From contig JAJKFL010000007.1 in NCBI GenBank assembly GCA_021186555.1, positions 1,499,001 through 1,563,000 of the forward strand: a stretch of 64,000 nt of DNA, read 5' to 3'. A program made the translations under genes and the position numbers. The DNA comes from Reticulitermes speratus (Eukaryota; Arthropoda; Insecta; Blattodea; Rhinotermitidae). Shown one piece after another: positions 47,748-58,779 of the stretch (position 1 is the stretch's first letter; every line of letters begins with the position of its first letter). The notes beneath the pieces are model-generated. The model ran no database searches. It saw only the letters and a program-made list of their open reading frames with translations, and was not told the origin of the DNA.

Positions 47748-47926
47748 AATCAATATCTGTCCAAACACAAGTACATTCTATTTATTACATAGAACTACAT
47801 GTTTCGACCTATTTTAGGTCATCCTCAGGTTCACAATGGATCTTTAAAACATGATGAAGATATATATATATATATAAATGTAATAAATAGAAGTTAGTTG
47901 TGTTTGGACAGATATTGACTTCATTT
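47748..47926. mobile_element. Inverted-repeat unit with one hammerhead-like motif
   Basis: CAATATCTGTCCAAACACAA with its flank (47748-47789) is inverted at 47877-47926. Only the left arm retains the hairpin motif (47792-47832). An (AT) run lies in the centre near 47860-47876. Related flank sequence follows the motif at 55650-55735. Confidence 0.65.
47792..47832 (-). ncRNA. Hammerhead-ribozyme-like motif
   Basis: Minus strand: GAAC / GTTC outer helix (4 bp), core CTGAGGA, one T, stem GACCT with AGGTC, CGAAAC, palindrome ACATGT, A. The middle stem sequence differs from the GGC-type copies but pairs fully. Confidence 0.5.
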
Positions 47927-47935
47927 ATGTAGTAT

Positions 47936-50123
47936 GACTTTCTATACAGATTTTTACAAAATTCATAATTCAACAGTATTTCGTAAAAGTATTCTATTCC
48001 GAATGGCATCGAAATCGATAGAGAAATACGGAAAGTGTAGAAATTTATTTAAGCCCTGAATTAAAATATTACTGTCACTGACTCTATTTTCGGAAAACTC
48101 AGGATCGCTCAACAACTATCTGTAAAGAATGTCAATACAGATTTTGGTGAAACTCCGACAAACGTTTTAGCCTCTGATACTAGGTCACAGATGGACAGAT
48201 GGACATTAACTCTACATAAGGCTTTGTCCTACACTTCTTAAAGAAAGCTTAATAAATGAATATTTAGAAGGCAAATTTTGAGTGGCATTACATTTTGGGG
48301 TTCATTACATTTATTTACTAGCATTATAATTTAGCAAGTGACTTTGAGAAGGCCGGAAGGAGCCCACTGCAGGTTCGGTTAGGTGAATGTCTCCTTCCTG
48401 AATGTCAAATCAGAAATTAGGATCTGCTTTCGGAAGTAGCATTAATTTTATAAAATTTTTATACCTGTAAAAAGGTTTAAGAAAAGAGAAGTATATTGTC
48501 TAACGACGCTCTCCAATGCTAAAATTATACTGTGTCGGGGGTAAATGCGTGAAATACGAATATGGAGCATTGGTGGAACGATACTGACAGGGGAAAACTG
48601 AAGTAATCAGAGCGAAGCCTGTGAGACTTTTATGGCCACATATTACTTCTGAACTAATAAGGTCAAATGACTCTACCTCCTAAAATAAATGCCACATTGC
48701 ATCATTTTATAGCAGTCTCTTGTAATATGGACGACACAGACTGCAAAGGTTTCCCTTAAGAAATCAAGTCGAACAGCGGCAGACTATCTCGCAACGTTTT
48801 TTCCCCGTTCATAGAGTGCTGCCGGTTTTGTTCGGCAGAATTCCTGTTGGGCCCGTCACCACAGACAGAAATAACATGCAGTAACATCGGGACTTCGCGG
48901 AGGCCACTGTTTTGGTCCTCGACGCCCAATCCACCTAGCAGAAAAATAGTTGGCAAGTCATGCACAGACAGCAATGCAACATGCGGTGGTGTCCCATCAT
49001 GAATGAAGGGCACTTGTTCATAAATGTCCCAGAGAGGAGAGGGCAACAATAAACTGAGAAGGGTTTCGTTTAGGAGATACAGCCCCTTGAAGTTATGTTT
49101 TCACTTTAAAATCAGTATACATTTCAAACTAAAGAACCATTTCGCGCCACGACTCACATCTACAGCAGAAGTATTTAAATGTTTGTTTACTCCTTCTACA
49201 CCATGTACGTAGTTACTCTCACGGTCTGATGGCGTTAATCTTCAGATGGCCTCAACTTATCATTCGATAACACACAGGCACATACATACTTTCACATCGT
49301 CTGTAACTGTAAGACCACTTTTTGTACGTGTCGTTGCTTGCTATGACACAGAATGCAGACTTTTGGAACAAGCAAATATGACAGCACGAAGCATTACTGC
49401 AACGTATCATTGCCTTTACCTTGCACTGCAGTATTTATGCGATATTTACGATAACTTCTCTTAGGTAAAGGACAGGAAGAAAAGAAGTGGGAGGGGAACA
49501 ACTATAGAACGGAAAAATATAAGGGACGGATAGAAATACGGGAGAAGGAAGAAAATGTGATATGGGCAAGGAAGTTTATAAGATGTAGAGACTCTTCGGA
49601 AGGATTTTCATCGGGGATTGGGCCACCGTACAAATAATGGGAAGGACGTCAGTTGGTTTTGCTATGTAAGTGACATTGGTGGGTGTCATCGTAACTACAG
49701 ACGTTTGAGCCACAAATGTCGCTCGTTGTCAAATATCACTGTGGAAAATCGATGTGAGACTACTTGCTAGCCCTACCTACGGTGTGGACAAAACGTAAAA
49801 TTTACGTAGCACGGACAGCGCTGTGTTTGTGCTACAAATTAAATGCACCCACTTGACAATATAGCTGCACGTAAAGACTCACCAGAACTGAAGCGAAGCA
49901 TGTGGGTGGCTCGCTACAAGGCGTCACTTACCTGTAACAAACAAAAACACTCACTTAGTCTAAGTGATAGTGAACAGGTGAGTAAATAAAACATACACAG
50001 AAATGTGAATCGCAAACACAAGTGTTAAAAGTAACAGAGCACCGGATATGAAACTTAGCTCTTTGAAGCACGGTGTTTATTAAAATCTGTCACTGGCTTT
50101 AACACAAAAAATTGTCAATTTTG
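47936..50123. other. No supported gene
   Basis: Scattered short ORFs (largest 48756-49049 minus, 97 codons) without recognised domains. AT-rich with no repeat structure I could fix. Confidence 0.4.
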
Positions 50124-50174
50124 TCACTCAACAATTAAACCAACAATGCACTTTATTTCTTAAGCATGTCCAAT

Positions 50175-50219
50175 AACCCTACACATGTTTCGGCTGCAGT
50201 AAAGCCATCATCAGGGGTT
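50175..50219 (-). ncRNA. Hammerhead-ribozyme-like motif
   Basis: Minus strand: outer helix AACCC with GGGTT (5 bp), core CTGATGA at 50208-50214, one T, stem GGCT with AGCC, CGAAAC, then ACATGTGTA in which ACA and TGT can pair. Confidence 0.55.
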
Positions 50220-50279
50220 CAAGGTCACGTTAACTTCCACATTCATTAATCCATTTGGTATCACCACATATACACCTTG

Positions 50280-50324
50280 AACCCCTGATGATGATTCCAT
50301 TGCAGCCGAAACATATGTAGGGTT
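50280..50324 (+). ncRNA. Hammerhead-ribozyme-like motif, damaged middle stem
   Basis: Plus-strand partner of 50175-50219. AACCC / GGGTT outer helix and core CTGATGA are intact, followed by CGAAAC and ACATATGTA. The middle stem start is GATT instead of GGCT, so it no longer pairs well with AGCC. Confidence 0.45.
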
Positions 50325-50419
50325 ATTGGACATGCTTAAGAAATAAAGTGCATTGTTGGTTTAATTGTTGAGTGATATCAAAATGCACAGAGAGCACAAA
50401 GTAAAATTGTCAATTTTTT

Positions 50420-51452
50420 ATTCAAAATGTATTTACACAATGAACAGTGACTATTCCTTGAACAACAGTTAACAGGGCGGTCTTTTATTGGACAAGTAGG
50501 ATCTAAACTGGGTGTTTGAAACTGAATTACACAAATGTATCGTCATATTACTTATTGAGCGAAAATGTAAATACTATACAGAGATACACAGAAACTGTAC
50601 AGTTGGTACTGAACAGGTTGGCCTAGAATTAACAGCAAAAACAACCCTAAGTAAGCTTAAATGTTTATGTCTCGGCAGAAGAATGCAGGACTAAATAGCA
50701 ACAAATGATAGTTAACAATCTTTTTTAATTTGGCAAAGTTTAACTCTTTGAAAATCAAACAAACTAAAATTATATTCATACAAATACTAAAAGCGGATTA
50801 AATTCAGGGAGTGCTTGCTACCCTTTATTTGAAGACATCTTTTTCACCTCCGATGGTGAAATGACACTGGCAGGAAAAGACTGAAATACACGGGAAAGAA
50901 CATGCCCCAGTGTCAATTTATTCACCACAAATCCCAACATGGACTGAACTGATTTCGAAACCGGACTTCCTTCAGCATGAATTTGACTATTCTTTTTTGA
51001 ATCGACGTCGTCTGAAGCAGTTAGTTCGATAAAGTCAAAAGTAAGCCGATGTCATTGTTTATTCTCTGAAATAATACGCTCTGGGGAGGAAGTGTTATGA
51101 TACTTTGCATTCTGGGTAGAATAAATATTTTGTGTCTTAAGGATGGAAGCAGTAAGTTCCTTTGAAACGGCACATGACGTTAAACTCAGAAGCCCACAAC
51201 ACAAAGGTTTACCTCAAGTTACGCGCTTACAGGGCTTAAAGTTTTGCAGCCTGTTTGTCAATTCGGATCCCATAAATAATTACCCAAGATTAGGGGTTAC
51301 ATACAGATCTGCATATAAACAGCTGGAATTACTTGCATTACGAAAGATTACTGGGATTTACATCCACGTAGCGCGTAAGTCATTGGTTTCCTTTGACCCT
51401 CTGCACCTGCTTCAAAGTATATCTACTTACATATGTAATAGGCCAGTTTATA
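50420..51452. other. No supported gene
   Basis: ORF 51143-51502 (119 codons) has no recognised domain. Otherwise AT-rich. Confidence 0.4.
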
Positions 51453-51857
51453 TCACCAATGCTGATACAGCCCGAAAAGAGCTTTTGCCTCCTTTACTTT
51501 GAACCTAGATCTTCTCGATTTAAGGGAATAATTTATATATTTCAAAGAATTATGAGACAGTCTTTGTCCAGCCACTCCTTCTACATTCGCTTTGTCTTTC
51601 CCAGCTGTCTCTTGCCTTTCTGCTTTACCAGCATTAACTTTTGAGTAACGTTTGGTTTTCCATGCCCTTAAATATGATCGGCCTATTACATTACTCTTAA
51701 ACTTTATTACTGTTGATAGCTCAGACTCGCCCTGTAATTGGCGCAAATCATTATCAAAGCGTATGCCACAATGTCCGCCATCCTTAACAAGTCCTGCAAT
51801 TCTTCTCAGCATTTTCCTTCCAGCAGCATTCAGCGAGTTCCATTCTCTTTTCAACAC
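51453..51857 (-). pseudogene. Probable reverse transcriptase C-terminal remnant, another family
   Basis: The minus-strand ORF reads GRKMLRRIAGLVKDGGHCGI, RFDNDLRQL and ELSTVIKFKS. This resembles the post-polymerase region of non-LTR elements (pattern LRRI.G.VK, IRYN.EL, TVIK.RRL.W.GH). In another frame the following bases read KGKRQLGKTK, like the usual GKR..GRPK, implying a frameshift. Assignment is by pattern memory only. Confidence 0.5.
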
Positions 51858-52235
51858 CCTATGTCATTTCTATAGCACAAGGCTGGGCGTGTGATTATTT
51901 TTATAATGCTTTATTTTCCCATTAAAATTCTCTCGGGCTGTCAAAGGCCTCAAAGCGGAATAAAAAAAACCAGCGTTTCGGAGAACTTTTCTGTCGCCAT
52001 CTTCAGGGTCGATGTGGTGAGGAGCTGTCATTTGCTGAGACGATGCGCGTAGCTGTCAAAAGTGTGGCGTAAGTCGTACTTATTATTTTACAAAAAATAG
52101 ACCAATAACAAACAAATTCACAACACAAAACCACCAAAATGTACAATGTTATTTCTTAGGTGTCTATATTATTTTAATATCGTTTACTATCCAGAGAAAA
52201 ACAACACTTGAACACTGTAAGTTCATTTATTTACT
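51858..52235. other. Hairpin relic and unassigned DNA
   Basis: A further minus-strand motif at about 51971-52012 has core CTGAAGA, one T, stem GGCGA ... TCTCC (imperfect), CGAAACGCT and an outer helix GACC / GGTT with one wobble. It belongs to the same class with ACG in place of ACATG. Confidence 0.4.
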
Positions 52236-52284
52236 TTTCTACTACATGTTTCGGCCGTTCCATTCGGCCATCATCAGGCAGAAA
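52236..52284 (-). ncRNA. Hammerhead-ribozyme-like motif, best copy
   Basis: Minus strand: outer strands TTTCTGC and GTAGAAA pair over 7 bp with one G-U (plus-strand 52278-52284 and 52236-52242). Core CTGATGA (52271-52277), one T, middle stem GGCC with GGCC, CGAAAC, ACATGT palindrome, A. The order is exactly outer helix, CUGAUGA, helix II, GAAA, short helix III, H, outer helix, as in a type I hammerhead. If active, cleavage would follow the A after ACATGT. The extra T before helix II argues for caution. Confidence 0.6.
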
Positions 52285-52289
52285 CGCAA

Positions 52290-53859
52290 GTACATAGTCG
52301 GCAAAGTATGCTATGGAAGAGACCTCAGCTTTACAATTAGCGTGATAAAATACATAAAATTAGCCATTATTGCCAATAAAGGAATAATAAACACATAAAA
52401 ACAGGAGATAACAATAATTACAATCCAAATGCATTGTAGATTTTGATGAAAGAGATTCCCACATGTTCTTATGACAGGTATAAAACACACAATCTTCACT
52501 AGCGATACAGGGTGTTCAACAAGTTTAGGTAGCCTTGCGTGGATATTCAATGTAACGCAATAAAAGGCAATTTACGCCACATATAAAACACAGCACACTA
52601 CCATCCAAGGTCGCATCATTAAGTAATTCATTCGTGAAAAAAATTAATGCCTTTAGTCATTAATTTATCCTCAGTCGACGCTATATAATCACAAACGTAC
52701 AGCGACGTAAATAAGACGTTTCTTTCTTATTTGTAAAAGTAACCCAAGCAAATAATCGATGTTATATTCAGTCGATTTCCTTCGGGCTTTTCCTTATGTT
52801 ATATTTAAGGACTTCTATCGTGGCCTATTTAAGCGCCTCTACAGAACTTATGTGGATCAGCAGAGAAACAAACTATAAACATTCGGCAAAAGGATTTATT
52901 TATTTTATCATTTATATAAAAAGCTGGAGTTTGATTCTATTATCGATCAACATTACACGTAAAAGCCAATTTTTAACATTATGTTTCTGTATAAACCCCA
53001 CTTTCATGCGGTGTGTTCAGCTAGACAGAATGGCTGCTGCGAAGGATTGAGAAAGTCATTTCAGGTGTTCGCTTCCTTTGCAAGCTGCGAAATTAAGTAG
53101 AAAATAAGGGAGGGAGATTTATGGGCAACATTAATGTCTGCAGTACTACGAAGGAATAAATTAAAGAAAGCAAGCCTTCCAAGTTTGGCTTCGCTGTGCT
53201 GCATGGGGGCTGCTAGAGAGACTAATTCACAGGCTTGGAGCCCAACCTCCAACTGTATTGCTCTTACTATCCCCGTGAGATCGTGTTAAATATTTGTAAC
53301 AATTCCTACCAAAACGGGGCCACACTAGGCCCTGGAAATATATTTGCTTTCTGGAGAATTCAGCTTTAACTGACTTAACACATTCCACTGATTTGTTTTT
53401 CACAATGTTCGTGCATCAAATTCAAAGGTGACAGGTTATCAAAATTTGTAGTCTTAAAATTCCCACGGAAATCTTACAATATTCCCACATTTTTCTAACC
53501 GAAGAATTTGTTACCATTTCGTAAAAATTTCCACGCGTCGCCGCCCTGAGTTAAATGAATCCAATCTATATCGCATCCATTTATTTTACATCAAATTTAA
53601 TATTATCATCCGTGTCATTGAATAATATAGGAATGAATAATTTCCAAATTTTGAAAACTGACTGCGCCCCAAACAAGCTGCAGACGTTTGTTGTTTTATG
53701 AGCGTTAACAGCAATACAGCGAATGCTAAATATCAGTAATATAAAAATATAAGTGATGTAAGTAAGGTCACAATCATGCCACCTAAATTTGGCAGTAAAA
53801 TCTCGAAACTTCAAGAACGCGGTGTTGTTATTACTGCTAAAAGATAAAAAGTAAGGGTA
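52290..53859. other. No supported gene
   Basis: TACAGGGTGTTCAACAAG near 52506 resembles a Tc1-like terminal repeat without a partner. Small ORFs only. Confidence 0.4.
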
Positions 53860-54107
53860 GATTTCACCCTATAACAGGCCATGAAGGCTGAGAGAGGCAG
53901 TAGAGGTATAGCTCTACTCTTTCTTTAACCTCGGCACTAGATGAGAGTGTGTAGTTAAGGCCACGCCCGGTACCCATCCTAGAGGAGGCAGGGTGGGCCC
54001 CAGGTCCGGTCGCAACGAGTGCGAAAAATTTCGCCCCCACCGCGATTCACTCCCCGGACCGTCCAGGCCGTAGCGAGTCACTATACCGACTGAGCTATCC
54101 CAGCCCA
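53860..54107 (-). mobile_element. SINE family B, copy with full head
   Basis: The minus strand starts GGGCTGGGATAGCTCAGTCG (A-box) and continues GGTATAGTGACTCGCTACGG. The B-box is diverged (GAGTGAATCGC). The body (CTAGTGCCGAGGTTAAAGAA, GTAGAGCTATACCTCTACTG) and TATAGGGTGAAAT end are present. This copy shows best how the family is built on a tRNA-like head. Confidence 0.85.
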
Positions 54108-54311
54108 TTTGTTCTGACTGCTATGTGACACAAAATTGACTCAATTCATTGCCTCATTAAAACTGAACTTTCTATAAACAGAACTGTGGAGACTGGCGCT
54201 GTGTACATGCAGAAGTAAAGACGGCACAGACAATGCAGCCTTCTTAGAATGTTGTACTGTAATCACGAAATGAATTAAGTCCAATATCTGTGCTGCATTA
54301 ACAACAATTTT

Positions 54312-54676
54312 AGCCGGGGGCGCACCCAAGGGTGGGGGGCTGCAGCCCCCTCCAACCCCCCAAAACCGACATTAAAAAACACAGGTTTTGTAAATATTAT
54401 GATAGCAAAAGTTTTACGTGATTTACCCTTCAGCCGAGATCAGCCACTGAAAAATAAATTAATAAAATTAAAAAAAAACAAGAAGATAGAACACTGTGAT
54501 TGAGTCACGGAACATGTAGTTATATTTGTATGTATATAAATGCAGTTGCAGTTACAGTTATGCTGTACTTACAACATGACTTTATAACATAATTTTTAAA
54601 ATCAGACATAAACTATTTACAGCCTGAGGGTCACCCCCCCCCCCCACTCGAAGAAAAAATTGTGGGTGCGCACCTG
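54312..54676. mobile_element. hAT-like MITE with 8-bp target duplication
   Basis: ATTTTAGC is duplicated exactly at 54304-54311 and 54677-54684. Ends CGGGGGCGCACCCA and the complement of TGGGTGCGCACCTG are inverted with two mismatches. A poly-C run lies near 54637-54650. It encodes nothing. Confidence 0.88.
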
Positions 54677-54684
54677 ATTTTAGC

Positions 54685-55650
54685 ACACTGTTGAACCTTG
54701 AAGATATATTCCAGGATAGAAGAGTACACACTGGCTACACGGCGTCACAACCCAGACCACAATTTAAACATACCTGCACAGTGTAGGAAGTTCCTGAGAG
54801 CAACGTAACAAAATACACGAAACACTGAGAAAAAGTGTTTGGTACAATATTGGTTGTGTTTAGGTGTTGCTTACAGAGAAACGCGAATTGATATTAGACA
54901 CAAAGGTAATTACGTATACATCAATACGTCACTAGCGACGTCATCAGAATCACAGTAGGCGTCCTTTTGAAAACAAATCCAATATTGACGTCCAGCATAT
55001 GACAGAAGCGGAAAAACGTCATTCATGTAGACTGATTAAATCGCTCAACGAAACGCATATATGACAGACGGTGCTGCTGCAGTGGGTGAAATATCAACTT
55101 CGACGCTCCTGAAATATTTTTTACAACAAATGTCCCGATATGTCCAAGTAAATGTCTTCTATTTTAAGGGCAGGAAAATCCCACACAGGACTATAAAATC
55201 TACAACCAGACTTCTCCAAATTAGCCTACCAAACTACACGGTGTCACTACCCGGAAGACCAAAATCTTCAGAAATTGTTTACTTTGTGTTATATCGCTTC
55301 TTCTCCAGGAGAGATCAAAGCATGTTCTGTGTGTTTTAGTTTAATTTTGCCTCTTTGCTCAAACACGCTGGATTTGAACACGCAGTGAGGGCAAGTTGGA
55401 AGCCTGTGCAAAACACACTGTTTACATACTGATTGCGAGAGGAATGCAAGCTTGAAGATGGGAGAGACAGTGTCTCTGTCCAACGCGAGTGCTGCTTATT
55501 GCTTTCTGTCTTCAGGTACGAATGAACCCGCAGAACAACTTTGGATGGAAACTGAAGTTATTGAAGAATTTAATTACCGTCAAACATAACTAGCCTATAG
55601 AAATCGTATTTAACGGAGTTACATTCCTTACTCAACGTTTAAACACTAAT
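54685..55650. other. Dispersed repeat relics, no gene
   Basis: GGCTACACGGCGTCACAACC (from about 54732) and AACTACACGGTGTCACTACC (from about 55231) are related phrases of one dispersed repeat, also near 9310 and 19742. Confidence 0.45.
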
Positions 55651-55735
55651 TGTGAGCCCGAGGTTGACCTGAAATAGGTCGAAACATGTAGTTCTATATA
55701 AGAAATAGAATTTGTGTTTGGAAAGATTTCGACTC
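55651..55735 (+). other. Decayed hammerhead-like unit
   Basis: A stem GACCTGAAATAGGTC followed by CGAAACATGTAG is intact, but the core before it is CCGAGGT rather than CTGANGA. The 3' flank (AATAGAATTTGTGTTTGGAA) matches the unit at 47748, so this is an older copy of that family. Confidence 0.55.
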
Positions 55736-55803
55736 AAATTCTGTTATAAACAACACAACGTAACGACATCCTCTAAAGTAACTAGGCTACGTTTCATACT
55801 TTA

Positions 55804-55847
55804 TTCTGACAACATGTTTCGACGCAGTATAGTCATCTTCAGACCAA
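55804..55847 (-). ncRNA. Hammerhead-like motif, wobble-rich outer helix
   Basis: Minus strand: core CTGAAGA (55836-55842), one T, stem GAC with GTC, CGAAAC, palindrome ACATGT, T. Outer strands TTGGT and GTCAG pair with several G-U. Weaker than the copies at 43558 or 52236. Confidence 0.4.
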
Positions 55848-55849
55848 TA

Positions 55850-56704
55850 GTATAAAATTCATAAAAATTACTGTATATGATCGCATGAAAAGACATTAAT
55901 AATTGAGATCTCAATTTCACACTCACGCTAATACATGTTGGTGTGTCCAATTTGTTATGATAATAATTAAAATCCTTAAAAGATCGTTCAAATATGCTCA
56001 CTATGTTACGCTTCTGCATTTCGGTGTGGCAGTGGACAGTGCAGTACAAAGTGCATGGCACGTGTCCTTACTGCTCGTGTTTACGCTGTTTATCCGTGTT
56101 AGATGCAATTTCTTGTCAATATTTATTATAAAAAATTCTAAAAAGTTCTGACGATGGTACATAACATTGAGAACCAATTATCTTCTGAACTTTGTCCATC
56201 GTCGGGATAAAATATAAAAATATAATATAAAATCATGACGTTTCGGAAGTTGGTTCTTCTTCCGTCTTCAGGTGATGGGAGGAGAGACACTACTAAGATG
56301 GGTCCTTTTAGACTGAGCTAATCTCAATCACTGGACCTAGAATATTTATTATATTCTAGCGGATGTCTGTCCAGTTTAAGTGTTAGCATTATCATTACGC
56401 TTCACCAGGTACATGTACTACTTACATGTTTTGGATAGACGTTTAAACATGTTGAATTCCCATGTTGTTTACGTCGTGTTGAACCCGGCGCACAAATGTA
56501 CTATCTGTCGTCACTGCTCGGGAGACACTGACCGCCGGTAAGCGTCATGCTTGGTGCAACTTACCTGGTGCTGTAATGCCATCTGTCTGTTTTGTATTGC
56601 ACTAGTATGTTGAAATTACTTTGAAATTGCTTCCTCCTTGCGTTTTAATCAACTTATTTTCTTTTACCAAACCAAATGCACACAAAACACACACAATACT
56701 ATAG
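55850..56704. other. Hairpin relic; no gene
   Basis: A motif near 56236-56275 on the minus strand has core CTGAAGA, stem GGAAG with CTTCC and CGAAACGTC. No ORF with a recognised domain. Confidence 0.4.
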
Positions 56705-56939
56705 TCGAGATCTGCACTGTTGTGGAATATTACGCAGAGTTGAGTGGTGGTTCTGTACCGACGTTTCGGGACAACCTATCGGTCCCTATAAGGCTTCCTT
56801 CTTGGACTTCTTGACCCTTGAAGATGGGACCTATAGGTTGTCCCGAAACGTCGGTACAGAACTACCTCTCAACTCTGCGTAATATCCCAGAAGCGCGGAG
56901 ATATCATCTACATCGCGGCGGAAGTCTGAAATCACGCAT
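56705..56939. mobile_element. Foldback element 4
   Basis: Arms from GAGATCTGCACTGTTGTGGA mirror GCGTAATATCCCAGAAGCGC. The tail CATCGCGGCGGAAGTCTGAA is on the right, as in copy 1. The loop shares CTTCTTGGACTTCTTGACCC with copy 3. A possible 6-bp duplication CTATAG flanks it (56699-56704, 56940-56945). Confidence 0.85.
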
Positions 56940-57032
56940 CTATAGCTGTATTCGATCCACTGTGGATCACGTGCCTGTATGATTATTCACGTGCCACGTG
57001 CAAGACGCAGCCTTTAAACCTTGGTGTAAGAA

Positions 57033-57074
57033 TTCCCTGAGGATGGCCCAGTAGTGCCGAAACATGTCGGAGAG
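57033..57074 (+). ncRNA. Hammerhead-ribozyme-like motif
   Basis: TTCC, core CTGAGGA (57037-57043), one T, stem GGC with GCC, CGAAAC, palindrome ACATGT, C, GGAG. The outer helix is 4 bp with one wobble. H17-type C gives the common GUC ending. Confidence 0.5.
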
Positions 57075-57095
57075 ATAAAAGACTATACTATTGTG

Positions 57096-58485
57096 TATAT
57101 TATATGTGTATTTGGCTGGTCGAGTATAACACAATATCCTAATGATCTTGCGGGCTGCATAAAATGAGAGGTACTTCTTGACTCACTGCGGAACTACAAG
57201 CTTCTCAATAAAAACCCTGCTCCACGGAGTTACTTATGCCTGCAGTTCTAGTAAGACACTTTTCAGGCCGAAAAGTTTTCAGTAGACCAATCATGTCTTT
57301 ATACGCATATGTCTGCAAACATGCGAATTTTAAACTCTAAACCAGATTATTTTAATACTACGGTATTATGGCTTATGATGACGTTTAATTAAGTAGTTGG
57401 ATAGCAAAGTTTCGGAGGAACCTGCTGCTCCATCTTCGTGGTGGTCTCAACGCGTCAGTAAGAAAGAGTGGGAGACAAGAATTACTCTATTTTTCTTTCG
57501 CAGGAATTCGAACCTGCGTCCACAAGGTACAGTAGCCAGTCCATGGCAAATCACTGTGTGACAATTAACGCTCCCATGATGGGGAGATACTACGGAATTT
57601 TAGGAAGCGATACCTTGCAGTTTTGTAGATAGGTATCAACGTTTCGGACGCACCTGATATATTCATCGCCAGGAAATCACGGTATATTCTGAAGACAGAG
57701 AAATCAGGTTCCTTCGAAACTTTTGTACCCATTTGCCAATCTAAAAATCACACAGTGACAGCCTCAACCACCACAGCTATCTCACTGCACTCGAGGCTTG
57801 ACTACATTACAAAGAGTTTTCCTGCACACAGCTCCCTTCCCATTTATCCACTCCTGCTTCAACGTCACTAGCCTCGTACATAACGCACGAAACTGCCTTT
57901 TTATTTATTATTCATAACAATTTCCCCTCAAATTCAGACACATACACTGCATGTCTCCAGAGAGTGAGTTTCTCTCCTGTTCCAGAGTATGACACCACAG
58001 CTGTAGGCTCCTTACGAACCAAATACATTAGTGATATTAGACTTGCATCCAATGCCACACGTAATACTAAATAAACAACACACAACATTCTGTAGTCATT
58101 AAAAACACCTGAGAAGAGCAATGTGCTTCAATTATAAAATGTTTCCATTTCAAAATTTTGACAACTTAAATTTGCATCGTTGTGAGTATGAATTTACTTT
58201 GTCTACGCTTTAATACGCGAATCTTCACAGTTTGCTCTAACACGCTCTGTTTTAAGGCGCTGTTAGTTTATCAGGCTATACAGCGTCGATTGTAACGTGA
58301 CATAAATGATGAAGAGGAAAGAATTCGGAAGGAAGAGGTCCTGACCTATTGGGGATTCTGTCTCTGCATTTGTCTGAAGAGACTGAGGCAAACACGGAAA
58401 ACTCACCTATGAGAGCTGATATTCGGGTTGAAGGTCAAATCGAGCCCTACTGTTCACAATTTTCGGTATGTACCGCTGTGCTACC
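57096..58485. other. Unassigned; tRNA-like T-arm and hairpin relics
   Basis: A minus-strand GCAGG ... CCTGC arm around TTCGAATT lies at about 57500-57520, a tRNA-like or SINE relic with an 8-base loop. Decayed hairpin motifs are near 57410 and 57640. CCCTGCTCCACGGAGTTAC near 57215 recalls the (GTTA)n retroelement 3' UTR. No gene. Confidence 0.4.
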
Positions 58486-58779
58486 AGTGGGTTGAGGCAC
58501 TGCTCTACAAGCCGGAAGGTCGCGGGTTAGATTCCCGATGGTGTCATTGGAATTTTTCATTGACATAATCATTTCGGTCGCACTATGGCCCTGGGGTCGA
58601 CCCAGCCTCTAACAGAAATGAGTACCAGGAATATTTCCTGGGGGGTAAAGGCGGCCGGTGCGTAGGGCTGACAACCTTAGCACCTTCATGTGTTGACTGT
58701 CTAGAAATCTGGGAGCCTCAGCCTCCTGGAAACCTCAGGGTCTGTCCAGGCCTTTGTGGGATTGCTTTACCTTTACCTT
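58486..58779 (+). mobile_element. SINE family A, copy 4, with 15-bp target duplication
   Basis: Perfect duplication TACCGCTGTGCTACC at 58471-58485 and 58780-58794. The copy begins GTGGGTTGAGGCACTGC inside the head, has a B-box-like GGGTTAGATTCCC, the full body and a (TTTACC)n tail. It is the best-defined SINE in the window. Confidence 0.95.

Larger units (their letters stand above)
50124..50375. mobile_element. Head-to-head inverted pair of hammerhead-like units
   Basis: Arms at 50124-50222 and 50276-50375 are about 95% inverted copies running from TCACTCAACAATTAAACC through AAGTGCATTG, TTAAGCATGTCCAATAACCC and the hairpin motif to ACCTTGAACCCC. A spacer of about 50 bp separates them. AAATTGTCAATTTT occurs on both sides (near 50108 and 50402). 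This could be a target duplication, but the string is itself near-palindromic. Confidence 0.8.

Noticed and set aside
57500..57590. Functional tRNA gene on the minus strand
   Set aside because: The T-loop has 8 bases and no matching acceptor stem is visible. Probably a SINE or pseudo-tRNA relic.
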